Below, piece after piece: positions 43,643-57,330 of a stretch of DNA of 64,000 bases (position 1 is the first letter of the stretch; every line of letters begins with the position of its first letter). This DNA is from Canna indica (taxonomy: Eukaryota > Streptophyta > Magnoliopsida > Zingiberales > Cannaceae). Both the position numbers and the translations under genes were made by a program. The DNA lies in contig CP136892.1 in the NCBI GenBank assembly GCA_034359265.1, positions 14,060,501 to 14,124,500 on the forward strand. Direction: 5' to 3'. The notes beneath the pieces are model-generated. The model ran no database searches. It worked only from the letters and a program-made list of their open reading frames with translations, and was not told the DNA's origin.

Positions 43643-43914
43643 AAGAGGTGGCAACGGGCTGGGCCAGCCCATGGGCGGCACGGTCCCGGCCCAGAAGATG
43701 GGCCGAGCTCGCCTTCTGGGCACGCAGGCCGACCACGGCCCGCGTGCCCATGCTCTGGGCGAGCACGGGAGGCCTGGCGTGCGCCAGGCCTACATCGGCG
43801 TTGCCAGACCCTAGTCTGGCAGCGTCGACCTGGATCTGGCGTGCACCAAACCAAGTCTGGCGCACGCCAGACGTAGGTCGGCCCGAGCCAGACTTGGCTC
43901 GGGCCGACGAATAT

Positions 43915-43940
43915 TATATATATATATATATATATATATC
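43915..43940. repeat. (TA)n microsatellite
   Basis: About a dozen TA units lie inside the 5' region of the hAT element. Confidence 0.9.
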
Positions 43941-44172
43941 TATAAATACCCCCTCCCCTTCTTCATTTCTTCTATCTTCATCTTCAACTATTTCTCTCAA
44001 TCCTCAACTCTCAACTCTCATTTCTCAACTCTCTTACTCTCAACGATTAACAACATTTTAAGCTCATCAAGAAGCCAAGGATTCAAGATTGTTGTTAATT
44101 TTTTTTAATCTCTTCAATTTGTTTCATTGATTGATATAATATTTATACTTTTTATATTTTTAATTTTTACTA

Positions 44173-46205
44173 ATGACGGATGGAGATTTTTCAGGTTATA
44201 CTCCACAAACTGGATCAAATATATTAGAAGAAATGTCTCCTGCTACTCCTACCACTCCTACCACTCAACAAAATCAAAACATAGAGATAAGTCAATCTAT
44301 TAATTTATGTCCATCAGTTAGAAAAAAAAGGTATAGTTTGGGAATATTTTGAGAAAATTATTGAACCTGATGGCACCATAACAAAAGTCCAGTGCAAAAA
44401 ATGTCAAAAAATTCTTTCGGGTTTAACAACCGGAGGAACTGGTCATTTATTACGTCATGCAAAGGGTCATGACACTAAGGTTACACAAGCTCAATAAATT
44501 CTTAATTTATCTTCTTTTGGTTTAACAGCTTTTTCGTATGATTATGATTTTCAACGTCGAGAACTTGCAAAATTAATTATTCAAAGTGAATTTCCTTTTA
44601 GTTTTGTTGATCAACCAAGATTTTCTAGTTGGATTCAAAATACTTTACAACTAAAATATAAAAAAATTACTCGAAATACAATGAAAAGTGATGCTTTGAA
44701 ATTATTTTTACATATAGAGAAAATATAATGACTAGTTTTCAAAATAATAAATCAAAATTTTCTTTAACATCTTATGTTTGGTCTAGTCAACGTACTACTA
44801 ATTCTTACATTTGTGTTACTGCACATTGGATTGATGAAAATTTTATTTTGCAAAAAAGAATAATTAGTTTTAAAGTTTTTGAATATCCACACACTTCTGT
44901 TGCCATTTTTTCTGCTATTAGATTTGTAACATCTTTCTGTAATATAAATGATAAAAAAAATTGATTAGTTTTGATAATGCTAGTAATAATGATGCTGCTA
45001 TCCCTCCCCTTATACAGTTATTTAAACCAGTATTATAAGGTGAATTATTTCATGTTCGTTGTGTTTGTCGTGTTCTTAATTTATGTGTACAAGTTGGTTT
45101 AAAACAAGTAAATATACATGTAGAAAAAATAAGAGATATTATTAGATATATGCGTTCTTCAAAAGCAAGAACACAAGAATTTAAAAAATTATGTCAATCT
45201 TTTAATAAATCATTTAAAAATTTTAATGGTGATGTTATTACTAGATGGAATTCAACATATCATATGCTTATGTCTACAATAAGATATCAAGATATCCTTA
45301 TAATGTTTTACAATCAAAATATGTCTGTGATCCAATTAATAATAATGATTGGTTAGTTGCTGGGCATATTACTCAAATTTTAGAACTTTTTAATAAAGCT
45401 ACCGAATAACTTTCCGGTGTTTATTATCCTACATGTAATTTAACTCTTTCACATATAGTTCGTATTAGTGAAGTATTTTCTTCATATAGACACTATTCTT
45501 TATTTGCACAAATTATTTCTTTAATGGAATCTAAATTTAAAAAGTATTGGTCAGATATACCTACTTTATTTTGTTTAGCAATATATTTAGATCCTAGAAT
45601 GAAAATTAATGGTTTAAATATGTTGTTAGATGATTATTACAACAATATGAAATTAGATAATGTTGAAGAAAAAATATTAAAATTTTGAATTTATTGAATT
45701 CTATGTTTGTATTTTACGATTCAAAATTTGGTGATACAATTACAACTAAGACAACATGTTCTTCTTCTAGATTAAGAGATGATGGTGGAAATAATATTAA
45801 TTCTCAACTTGGTCGTAGAATAAAAAAAACTAAATCTACTAATTTTAATGAATTATTTTTTTTTCTAGATCATAATCATTCTGAAGAAATACATGATAAT
45901 TAAATTTTAGCATGGTGGAAAATAAAGAAAATACGTATCCTATTATTTCCATCATAACACGTGATATACTAACTGTTCCTGTGTCTACAGTAGCTTCCGA
46001 GTCTTGTTTTAGTGCAAGAAATAGAATTCTCGACGAAAAAAGAAGCCGAATGAGTGAAGAAACGGTTGAAATGTGCATTTGCTTAAAAGACTTGTTGGAT
46101 GCTGAAGATAGATTACAAGATAAGGGAGGACATGACACTTCATCATCGGGAGAGGAGGAAGCTCAAACAAACGAAGCTGGTGCTGCTGGTCCAAGTACAA
46201 GTTAA
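44173..46205 (+). pseudogene. hAT transposase (BED zinc finger to C-terminal dimerisation domain), broken
   Basis: The start ATG at 44173 opens MTDGDFSGYTPQTGSN. A frameshift in the A-run near 44330 precedes the BED finger (VWEYFEKIIEPDGTITKVQCKK, C-x2-C, then HLLRHAKGH). Further on come FSFVDQPRFSSWIQ, the open stretch 44728-44964 (SYVWSSQRTTNSYICVTAHW), FCLAIYLDPRMKINGLNMLL (about 45567-45625), and the hAT C-terminal dimerisation motif TVPVSTVASESCFSARNRIL (about 45975-46035). The ORF closes at 46205. Several frameshifts and stops make it inactive, though all domains are recognisable. Confidence 0.88.
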
Positions 46206-46721
46206 ATCACCGGGACTAAGGGTGATTAAAAATGTAAAAAGAACTACGTAGACATGATCCTTCTATAGTTAATCATTGGGGAGTACAAGTTTAGTTATAA
46301 AAGGTACGTAGACAACCTTTTAAGGTGCGGTCTATTATAATATTAAAAATATATATATTTTATCATTGGATGAATATTTTTGTATCAAAGATAAATAAAA
46401 ATTTAATTATAATTTGATTTTTAAAAATTCTTTTTATTAATTTGTACTGTGTTACATATAAAAAATGTGTTAAAAAATATATAATAAAATTTAGTACAAT
46501 GATTAATAAAATTAGAGGTCCAAGTTTAAAATTAACCTGTAATCATTAATTTTTAAAATTAAATTTTAAACCTTTTAAAATTTAAATTAAATAATTAATT
46601 TTCGGGCCGGCCCGAGCCCGGTCCGAGCCCAGTTGTGCGGGCTCGGGCTCAGGCTGGGCTTGGCTACCAATGGTTCGGGCCGTGCCCAGCTCGGCCCGGG
46701 CACAGCCCGTTGCCACCTCTA

Positions 46722-46858
46722 AGCCATACAAGGCTCGTGAGCTCTTCAAACCCTACGAGGCTCACAAGTTCTTCAAGCCCATGTTATCTTGGATGCCTCC
46801 AGGAGTATCAAAGATTATCGATCTAGGAAAAAGCATAGAAGATTACCATAGCAATAGG
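46722..46858 (+). other. host sequence between the hAT element and element A
   Basis: This is the target DNA shared by both insertions. It holds the right AGCCATAC duplicate (46722-46729) and the left ATAGG duplicate of element A (46854-46858). Confidence 0.8.
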
Positions 46859-48345
46859 TGTAGACGAAATGACAACACTAGAGGAGGGGGGGTGAATAGT
46901 ATGTTAACTAAATCGTTCGCCTAATTTTAATTTTAATCGTTTCCCAAATCGTTTAGGCAAGATGCAATTATGCAATTAAATGTGGAAGCAAGATAAAACA
47001 ATTAAGCACAAGCAACAACAGATAATAATGCTAACACATAAATTTATAATGGTTCGGCCCCAATGTCTACTCCACTACATAAGCACCCCGCTTAGGATTT
47101 TCAAACTAGGTTTACTAAATTAATTCTTGTTTCCCTTACAATGAGGACTTTGACTCGAAGAGTCGCACTCTCGACCTAAGACACTTCCACACCCGGAAGT
47201 CACCACCTTCTTACCGATAGCACTCTTCCATCTCAACCCTAAGGGACAACTCGACTAATCCTAGTAAGTTATGCTTACACAAGTGGCTTTACACCTTTTT
47301 ACCAAGGTAACCACTTCCACACACAAGACCAAACAATCCTAGGTCTATCACACACACAAATCCAATAAAAACAAGTTCAAATAACAGTTAAAATTACAAT
47401 GAAAAGAACTAAAGAATAAACCAAGAGTAAATGCTCTTTTACAAGCCTTGGAACCTCCAACTCGCCGAGTCGTAGAGCTCGAATCAATTCCCGAGTTGAG
47501 GCAGAGTGTGCGCTTGAAGAAGTTGTCGGCGGAAGAACTGAACGCAGTTGATCGATCTTTAGAAGGCTCAAAACTCTCTTTTAATTGCTCAGTAAAATCT
47601 ATAAGAGTGGGAGAAGAGGTTAGATCAAGGATATATATAACCTCTCAAAGAAACGGCAGCTCAACGGGCTAAAATCTAGCCGTTACAGCCGCTCGGTCGA
47701 TTGGCCGGTCGATCGACCGATCGACCACTTAGAGCAACCGCTGCCTATTCTCTTTGTGCGGTCGACCGACGGGTCGACTGCCAGACGCAAATCTGCGTTC
47801 CCACAATCCGATCGACCTACGCAAGTTGCGGCTGTGGCGATACGCAGTTTGGTCAATCGATCGATCGACCGATGCGTCCTCTACCAATTTTTGGCTTCAA
47901 TCGATCGACCGCCCAGTCGACCGAAGTAGCTACTGCCACTTTGAGGCATCCTTCGGTCGACCGAGATGTCTACTGCCATTTCTTTAACCCTATTCGGTCG
48001 ACCGTCCGATCGACCGAACCTAGGCTGAAATTGTTTTTTTAGCCATTTTTCTTGCGCGCTTCATTTCCGGGTTCCGACTTTCAACGAGCATCAACTTGGA
48101 GAGCTTTTCATTTGATCTTTGGACTCGTCCAATGCGACTTTGGTGCACTCGTCGAGCTTCGAGAAATTTTTGCGATGAACCCGAGCGCGACTATCAATGT
48201 CCTTCCGATTTTCTAATTTTTTCGATCGAGGACATCGAACGCTAATCGATATGGAATCTGAAAGATTTCTCGACGAAATATTACTTCCATGTTTGTTATC
48301 ATCAAAACCAAGATTAAGGCCAAGGTTGAAAACCTAAAGCCAACA
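46859..48345 (-). repeat. 3' LTR of element A
   Basis: Begins TGTAGACGAAATGACAAC and ends AAAGCCAACA (plus-strand reading). On the minus strand U3 comes first: GGTCGACC-type palindromes occupy about 47690-48015, then TATATATA near 47631-47640, then R/U5 to 46859. The adjoining AATCTCCCCCTTTTTGATG (48345-48363) is the complement of the polypurine tract. Confidence 0.9.
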
Positions 48346-51300
48346 ATCTCCCCCTTTTTGATGATGACAAACATCCTTAAGAAAATATATTCAATAAAGC
48401 ATAGAGGATATCAACTAAGGGATTTCTCCCCCTATCTATATGCATGGTCTCCCTATATTCTCCCCCCTTTTACCTATAATTTTCTCCTCCTTTACTTATA
48501 ATTTTCTCTCTCCCTTTTGACATCAATCAAAAAGGTCAAGAAAGGTTAATCTAGTCAAAGGGATGAAAAACAATTATTATTATTTTTATGAAGTTGAGAC
48601 TCTAAAGTTATTTGTCATGAAACATGATAATCTCAACCAAATGGATGGAAAACAGGTATTTGATATGAAACAAAGTCATACATGATATTTTCAAAACTAA
48701 ATATTTGAATTCAAAACAAAAATATGTATGCACTCAAGTATGAATGTACTCATATCTTTTTCATGACATTTTTAGATTTCATTCAAACTTTCAAAATATC
48801 AAGATATGGTCATTTAAATCATATATATCAAGTTTGAAGTGAAACTAATGCCATTTAATCAAACTTTTAATTTATCACGGTTTCATTTGAATTAATCATG
48901 AAAACATGAAAATGACTAAGTATCAAATTTGGCTATCTACTCATGTTTTATCATATTTAGGCATCTAGACATCAAACATAAGAGAGAATGTAAGTCTATG
49001 AATCAAGTTTGGACTTAAGATGAAATTTTTAAGTTATGTTGTTGACTTAGGTCAAACTATACTTCAAGTTTTCAAAAATCAAACTTTGAAATATATACAA
49101 AATTATATTTTCGACGAAAATTTTTGGTACCAATTTTTGGACAAATTTTTGGTACCAATTTTTTTGAATGGTAATTTGAAATGCATATATTAAGTTTGAA
49201 CTCAAAGTGAATTTTCAAAGTCTATTTTTCATCATATATTGATTTTAATAAACAAATTAATATTTCTAGCTATCATCCAAGTTATCAAAATCATTTCTAG
49301 AAATGATTTTACTCAAGAAATTATGTGAATGATATTAGAAATAGAATCCAAATGGTATACATGAGTTTTCATTTGAAGTTTTTGAAGAAAGATCAAAGTA
49401 TCGGAAAGATTGATATTTCAAGAAGGATGATACTTTGTGTTTTCGAAATCCAATTTTAAAATTCCGTTATAAATCATATTCTTGATGAAACTTTTCAAAA
49501 ATTTTACTGAAGAACCTAGATTTTTCAGTGAGGGTGCAGTTTCAAGAATTAATTAAAAATGATTTTTCTATATTTCTCTAGAAATAACTGAAAATGATAC
49601 CAATTGTTGATTGAAATGACATTTTTATAATTTTCAGTTATTTTCAAAACGTGTTCAATTTTCATTCAAACTTTTATGACACCATAAAATGATCATGTAA
49701 AGAGTGTATGTCAAGTTTGAAATAAAAATTATATCCTTAAGTCAAGATATCAACTTAGCATGGTTTTATTCAAAACTAAGCTAGTTGTTATGAAACTTGC
49801 TACGTGTCAATCTTATCATTTACTCATGATTTTTCAAACTTAAACTTTTGGATACCTAACATGAGTAAATCTAAATATGTTTCTCAAATATGAATTGAAA
49901 ATGAGACCTTTAAGTCAACTTAGTTCAAAAGAGGTTTTCATGAAACCACTTCTATGTCATTTTTTTTTTCATATCCATATGAATTTTTCACTCTAAGTGC
50001 TTTGGAAACATGTCATACATATTCCTAAATATGTTTATGAAGTTTGGATTTAAAATGAAGTGTCCAAGTCGATTTGTTGACTTGGGTCAAACTTTTTTCA
50101 AATTTAAGTCCTCTAAAGTGATATAGTTATCACATTGTTCATCTAGACATGAATTTTCAATTTTAAATACATAGACTTATGTGATATGTGTATCTAAACA
50201 TGTTTACCAACTACTAAATCAAAATGAGATTTCTAATATGAATTTTAACTTAGAGCAAGTTTCATTCAATCAAGATATCTTGAAATTGCCTAAGTATCAA
50301 AAATTTTCTTACTCATGAAAATTCAAATATTTATCATGCAAAAACAATCATGGGTATAGAGACATCATTAAACATGGATATTCAATTATTATACCAAGAT
50401 TTTTGCAAAACTAAATTCATATCTTAGTCTTAGAAATTTGCCAAACTTGTCTTTTACTTTTCATTTTCTTTTAGATAGCATAGCCTTCCATTAACATTCA
50501 CAACTTGCAAGTAGACTTGATTAGTATATAATTAGATTAAAGCTACTAGCAAGCTAACATACTAAATAACAAATGTTTAATGCAAAGTTTCATTTAAAAA
50601 CCTTAACCTATGCTAGATAGTAGAGATTCATTTTAAGGAAGTTATCATGATATCAAAATGAATCTAAGGGATCTTAAGATGTGAAACATTTGAGGAATAA
50701 GGTCCCTAAACATGTTTAACTAGTTTGGACTTTAAAGGAATGTCTCTAATAGTAAGTATCAACCGAGAGCAAGTTTCATTCAATGAAATTTGTCTAAGTA
50801 CTAAAATCCTACCTAGTCATGAGAATTCAAGGGTTTTAACTTGCAATTCTAATCATGAGTATAGAGACATAATTTAAGCTTAAGCATTGAGGTATAACAC
50901 TAAAATTTTGAATTTATCAAAGTTATACCTTATTCATGATAATTTGTCAAACTAATCTTTTTCTTCCTAATTAGCCTTCCATTTACAATAACTTGCAAGT
51001 ATACTTCATTAATGATAATCAAATCTTATCTACTAGTAAGTTATCATACTAAATAGCAAGATGAAATAGAAATCTTTATTTGGGTATTTCAACCTAAGCT
51101 AGATAGTGAAAAATTCGTTTTAAGTAAAATCGTCATGAAACCAAAACGAATCGAGAGATATCAAAATATGAAATTTTGAAACATAAGATCTCCAACCCTT
51201 CCTATTAGTTAAAAACCGAAAGACCACAAATAGCCTACAATTTAGAACCGCAAGGTTGCTTAGGCCCGTTACAGATCACTTAGGTCTCCGAAGAGACCGA

Positions 51301-51560
51301 GAAATCAAAATAAAAAAATTATTTCATAAAACTTATCAAGAGCGGAAAATCTACTAACATTAAACATATATCAAAAACTCTAACTTTAATTTAAGCAAGT
51401 GAGTATAGGAGATGATACCAAAGTCTTTGATGCCAATTTTCATACCTATGGCATCATGATAGCTTGAAGTTGTAACCTCTTGGAGATTTCTCGTTTGGAT
51501 CCAAGATCAACTTCAATAGTCCATCTTTCTTTATCCTTGTATGGTAGCTCCCCCTACAAG
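48346..51560 (-). other. polypurine tract and 3.2-kb non-coding interior of element A
   Basis: The minus-strand polypurine tract AAAAAGGGGGAGAT lies at 48346-48359. The rest is AT-rich, with no ORF longer than chance, yet it aligns along its length with the same part of element B (54088-57330). Examples are the shared GACTTGGGTCAAACTT, CTATGCTAGATAGTA and ACCGCAAGGT blocks. Confidence 0.8.
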
Positions 51561-52584
51561 AGAGCATGAAACTTTTGGTACCCAAATGACTTTGGGTCCT
51601 TGGGGGTTAAAGGGCTTAGGAACCCAAAGTGTCTTTGTCATACTTGAATTCACCTTAAAAGCACAGTCATAAATAGCATGGACAAAAATACCACAACAAA
51701 AACAATGTCCATTGAATTTCTTTTTATTTATGCTATAGATACTAGATCTATCATTTGAATGCTTGACATGTGAAACATGATGTGTATGAGTATTCTTAAG
51801 TGAAACATTCTTCTTTTGAACTTGAGGTTTAGATGTGGAATGCCTAATATGAGAATGATGAAGAACATTGTCATTCTTTACATAAGCATTCTTTATTCTA
51901 GTGTTCTTAGGAGATGGAGCATTTTTTTAATACATTTACTCTCTTATTCAGGAAAATAACCTCACTTTTCAAATCCTTCATAGATTTTTGAATAGCATGC
52001 AATTGAGTTTTTAACATGCTATTTTCATTTGTTAAATTATCAATTTTATGTTTCAAGGCTTTAAGCTCAAGTTCTAAGTTATCATGGAATGGATCAAATG
52101 GCCTAGTCTTTAATTTTTCATTTTCTACTTCTAAGGCATGTACATGTGAACTAAGCTTAGAGTTTTCCTTTTTTAGATTTCTATTTTCCTTGTTCTTTTT
52201 CATAAGCAAGGCATATATTTTTTGACATTCCTCAACTAGTTCTTCATATGGCATATTGAATGAACTAGAAGAGCTAGTACTATCATTATCATTATTATGA
52301 CTGGAAGGGAAAGAGTGTACCTCATCATTGGTACTCATGAGGTAAACTTTTGAAGTAGCTTCATAGTCATTGCAAGAGGATGCTTCATTTGAATGAGATG
52401 ATGATGTAGAAGTTTTTGACCTCTTCTTTGCCTTGTTTTTCATGGTAGGACAATTCTTCATCACATGCCATTTTTTCTTGCATGCATGGCACACTACCTT
52501 CCTTTTTCGACTCTTGGAGCTACTCCTTTGACTAGAAGAGCTATGGGCATCAAAACTAAGATTAGTAGTAAGTGAGTGACCATT
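51560..52584 (-). pseudogene. gag of element A, C-terminal part (interrupted by element B)
   Basis: On the minus strand the open stretch 52494-51907 begins at the first zinc knuckle CHACKKKWHVMKNC, in which the usual Gly before His is Trp. A Ser-rich region and a Leu/Lys/Asn-rich coiled-coil-like stretch follow (EECQKIYALLMKKNKENRN). A frameshift or stop near 51907 precedes the second knuckle CFCCGIFVHAIYDC (51663-51704). The frame ends with LWVPKPFNPQGPKVIWVPK, a sequence usually placed just before protease in SIRE-type polyproteins. The 5' part of the gene is at 60290-60616. Confidence 0.8.
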
Positions 52585-52589
52585 GTCAT

Positions 52590-54087
52590 TGTATAAGAAA
52601 TGACAATACTAGAGGGGGGTGAATAGTGTGTTTACTAAATTGATTAGTCTAAATTCAATTTTAATCATTTTCTTAGATCGTTTAGGCAATTTACGATTGA
52701 ATGATTTGATGCGGAAGTGATAGATAATTAAGCAATTAAAACAATCAGTAAATAAATGCAAACACGAGAATTTATAGTAGTTCGGCCCCAATGCCTACTC
52801 CACTACCTAAGCACCCCGTTTAGGATTTCCAAACTAGATTTACTAGATTAATTCAGTTTCCCTTACACAGAGGACTTTGACTCGAAGAGTCGCACTCTCG
52901 ACCTAAGGCACTTCCACACCCGGAAGTCTCCACCTTCTTACCGAGAGCACTCTTCCACCTCAACAAGGTAATCACTTTCACAAGTGGCTTTACACCTTCA
53001 CAACAAGGTAATCACTTTCACACAAGAAGACCTAACACCCGGTCTTCGTACAAACCCAAATCAAAGAAAAATAGTTCAAATATAAAAATTACAATGAAAA
53101 GAGCTTAGAAATAAACCAAGATTAAATGCCCTTTTCAATCCTTCAGAACCTCCAACTCGCCCAGTCGTAGAGCTCGAATTGAAACCCGAGTTGAGGAGCA
53201 GTTGACGCTTTGAAGATGAACTCGACGGAAGAGTAGAGCACGCTGCAATTGATCTTAATCGATCTTTGGAAGGCTCAAATCTTCCTTTTAATTGCTTAAT
53301 AAAATCTGTAATCATCAAGGAAGTAGAAAAAGGAGTTAGATGTGGTATATTTATACCCACACGAAGGAACGGTAGCTCAACTGATAGAAAACTATCTGTT
53401 GCAGACGCTCAGTTGATTGGTCGATCGACCGATCGATCGATCGCTCGAACGACCACTGCCTTCCTCTCTGTATGTGGTCGACCGACGGGTCGATCGCCCA
53501 GACACAAAATTGCATTCCCACAATCTGATCGATCCATCGGTCGACCGACGTAGGGGAAATAGAGACGCGTGATCCTCAATCCGGTCGACCAATCGGTCGA
53601 CCGCTCGAGGTACTGCATCTATTTAGCCTCTGTCGATTGATCGACCGGTCGACCGAAGTAGCCACTGCCAATTTTTGGCAGTGTTCGGTCGACCGACCGG
53701 TCGACCAAATTGGCTACTGCCAATTTTTTACACTCTTCGGTCGACCGAACAAAGGCCGATATTGATTTTTCAGCCCTTTTTCTTGCGCGCCTTCATTTAT
53801 GGGTTCCGGCTTTCAACGAGCATAAACTTGGAGAGCTTTTCATTTGATCTTTGGACTCGTCCAATGCTACTTTGGTGCCCACGTCGATCTTCAAGAAGTT
53901 CCAAGACGAACCCGAGCGCGACGATCAATGTCATTCCGATTTATTGATTTCTCCGATCGAGGACATCGAACGCTACTTGATATGGAACCTGAAAGATTTC
54001 TCAATATTAAAATATTAGTTCCATGTTTGTTATCATCAAAACCAAGATTAAGAGATTAAGACCAAGGTTGAAAACCTAAAGCCAACA
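52590..54087 (-). repeat. 3' LTR of element B
   Basis: Begins TGTATAAGAAATGACAATAC and ends AAAGCCAACA. U3 palindromes lie at about 53410-53750, and the minus-strand TATAAATA is at 53348-53355. A short block (ACAAGTGGCTTTACACCTT) around 52975-53010 shows an internal deletion or duplication compared with the 5' LTR. The polypurine-tract complement follows at 54088-54102. Confidence 0.92.
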
Positions 54088-57000
54088 ATCTCCCCCTTTT
54101 TGATGATGACAAACATCCTTAAGAAAATATATACATTAAAACATAGAGGATATCATCTAAGGGATTTCTCCCCCTATCAACATGCATATCTATGAAAAAT
54201 AAACTCTCCTATCTATATGCATGAATTTCCTATATTTTCCTCCCTTACCTATAATTTTCTCCCCAGTTTTTCTATACATTTCTCTCCCTTTTGACATCAA
54301 TCAAAAAGGGCAAGAAATGTCAATCTAGTCAAAGGGATGAAGAACAAATATTTTTTCATGAAGTTGAGACTCTAAAGTTTATTTTTCATAAAACATGAAA
54401 ATCTCAACCAAAGGGATGGAAAATAAAATATTTAATATGAAACTTAATTTAAACATGATATGTTCAAAACTAAGTATTTAAATTCAAAATTAAATCATGT
54501 ATATTCTCATATCTTTTTCATTATATTTTTAGATTTCATTCAAACTTTCAGAATATCAAGATATGGTCATTTAAATAATGTATATCAAGTTTGAAGTGAA
54601 AACTAATGTCATTTGATTCAAATATGAACTTAGCACATTTTCATATAAAATAAGCATGAAATCATAAAAATGCTAAGTATCAAATTTTGCTATCTATTCA
54701 TGTTTTCTTAAATTTAGGCATCTAGACATCAAACATGAGAGAATGTAAGTCTATGAATCAAGTTTGGGCTTAAATTGAAATTACTAAGTCACTTTGTTGA
54801 CTTAGGTTACCTATACTTCAAGATTTGAAATACCAATTGTTGGATGAAATTTTTTGATACCAATTAATGAATGGTCATTTGAAATGCATGTATCAAGTTT
54901 GAATTCAAAATGAATTTTCTAGGTTCATTTTTCATCATATATTGTTTTTAATGAAAAGATGAATATTTCTAGATATCATTCAAATTATCAAAATCATTTC
55001 TAGGAATGATTTTACTCAAGAAATTGTATGAATGATATTTGAAATGGAATTAAAATGGTATACATGAGTTTTAATTTGAAGTTTTTGAAGAAAGATTAAA
55101 GTATCGAAAAGATTGATATTTCAAATAAGTGATACTTTGTGTTTTCGAAATTCAACTTCAAAATTTCATTTTAAATCAAATTCTTGATGAAACTTTTTGA
55201 AATTTTTACACAACATATTAGATTTTTTTTCGATACTAAATGTAGGCAAAATTTTTACTGATAAAACTAGATTTTTCAATGAATGTGCAGTTTCAAGAAT
55301 CAGTTAAAAATGATTTTTCTATATTTTTCTAAAGTTCATTGACTAAACTATTTTAAAATTGAAATTTTAAAGACGTTTTCGCAATTTTCAGTAATTTTTC
55401 AAAACATGTTCAATTTTCATTCAAACTTTTATGACACTAAAAGATGATCATGTAAAGAGAGTATATCAAGTTTGAGATAAAAATTATGTCATTAAGTCAA
55501 GATATCAACTTAGCATGGTTTCATTCAAAACTAAGCTAGTTATCATGAAACTTGCTAAGTTTCAATATTATCATTTACTCATGATTTTTTAAACTTAAAC
55601 CTATGAATACCTCTTATGAGTAAATCTAAACATGTTTCTCAAATATGGATTGAAAATGAGACATTTAAGTCAACTTGTTGACTTGGGTCAACTTGGTTCA
55701 AAAGAGGTAATCATGAATTGACATCTATGTCATTTTATCCATATCCATATGAATTTTCCATTCTAAGTGCTTGGAAACATATTATACATATTCCTAAACA
55801 TGTTTATGAAGTTTGGACTTAAAGTGAAGTGTCCAAGTCGATTTGTTGACTTGGGTCAAACTTCTCAAGCTTAAGTCCTCTAAATTGACTTAGTTTTCAA
55901 TTTGCTCAATCTCTTATGAATTTTTAATTTTAAACAAATGACAACTAATCATTAACACACATAAACATGTTCATCCAATTTACAACTTAAGATGAAGTCT
56001 CAAAAAAAAATATCAACCTAGTCCGATTTCATAAATATCATGATATCATGAAATTGGCTAAGTTATCAAGATTTTTCCTACTCATGAAAATTCAAATATC
56101 TATCATGCATAATCAATCATGAGCATAGAGAAATCATTTAAGCATGAATATCCAATTATTGTACAAAGATTTTTGCAAAATTAAATTAATACCCTAGTCT
56201 TTAGAAATTTTGCAAAACTTGTCATTTACTTTTCAAATTCTTCATGACAGCATAGCCTTCAATGTGTTTATTATTTTCTTAACTTGCAAGTAAGCTTCAT
56301 TAGTATCATAATGAAATAGTATGCCAACTAGCAAGCTATTTTACTAAATAGCACAAGTTTAATGCAAAGTTTCATAAAGAGAATTCAACCTATGCTAGAT
56401 AGTAAAGATTCATTTTAAGGAGGTTAACATGATATCAAAATGAATTTAAGGGATCTTAAGATGTGATACATTTGAGAAATTTGTCCCTAAACATGTTTAA
56501 CTAGCTTGGTCTTAAAGGGATGTCTCTAATAGTAAGTATCAACCTAGAGCAAGTTTCATTCAATGAAATTTGTCTAAATACTAAGATTTTACCTACTCAT
56601 GAAAGTTCAAGGGTTTAACATGCAATTCTAATCATGAGTATTGAGACATTATTTAAGCTTAAGCATTGAGATATAACACTAAGGTTTGAATTTATCAAAG
56701 TTATACCTTATTCATGATGATTTAGCCAAACTAATCATTTTTATTCTAATTAGCCTTCCATTTATAATAACTTGCAAGTATACTTTATTAATAAAAAATG
56801 AAACCAAATATACATGCAAGCTATCAATCTAAATAGCGAAGTGAAAACCCAAGTATCATTTTCCAAATTCAACTTCACTAAATAGCGTGGATTTATTTTC
56901 ATATAAATCATTCATGATAACAAAATGAATCAAGAGATCTCAAAATATGAAAATTTAAAAAATAAGATCTCCAACCCTTCCTATTGGTTGAAAACCGAAA

Positions 57001-57330
57001 GACCACAATGAGCCTACGATTTAGAACCGCAAGGTCGCATGAGCCCATTACAGGCTACATAGGTCTCCGAAGAGACCGGAAATCAAAAATCAAAAATCAT
57101 TTTTGAAAGCATATCATGAGCGGGAAAAACAATCAATTTAAGCATGTATCATAACTCCAACTTAAATAAAGCAAGCCAAAGTAAGGAGATGATACCAAAA
57201 TATATGATGCCAATTTTACCTAAGACATCTAGGTGAAAGCTTGAAGTTGCAACAAAAAAAAATTCTTCATTCAACTCTTTTGTCAACTTCAACGTGTCAT
57301 CAATCTTTCACCATTGTGTGGTAGCTCCCC
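54088..57330 (-). other. polypurine tract and 3.2-kb non-coding interior of element B
   Basis: AAAAAGGGGGAGAT (minus strand) adjoins the LTR. The remaining AT-rich DNA is non-coding but clearly alignable with 48346-51560 of element A. Confidence 0.8.

Larger units (their letters stand above)
43643..46721 (+). mobile_element. Ac-like hAT transposon, TSD AGCCATAC
   Basis: The left end AAGAGGTGGCAACGGGCTG and the right end CAGCCCGTTGCCACCTCTA are inverted copies (first base mutated). A perfect 8-bp duplication AGCCATAC lies at 43635-43642 and 46722-46729. The subterminal regions are GC-rich with GGCCCGAGC/GCTCGGGCC-type repeats. The length of 3079 bp and the transposase order fit an Ac/hAT element that was autonomous. 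Confidence 0.92.

Noticed and set aside
47690..48042. ORFs of 70-110 codons across the GGTCGACC arrays (also at 53400-53700, 59500-60100, 61500-61900 and 130-410)
   Set aside because: The palindromic repeats lack stop codons in several frames on both strands. The 'proteins' are the same Arg/Asp/Ser repeats in each frame and lie in LTR U3.
53400..53760. GGTCGACC clusters as a CRISPR array or phage attachment region
   Set aside because: Spacing is irregular, units are 8-12 bp palindromes, the sequence is in LTRs, and the genome is a plant's.
52590..54087. LTR B1 as a solo LTR or as the end of element A
   Set aside because: The GTCAT duplication pairs 52585-52589 with 60285-60289, and a PBS at 58747 fits B2. 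ATAGG pairs the outer LTRs. The nested model explains all four LTRs.
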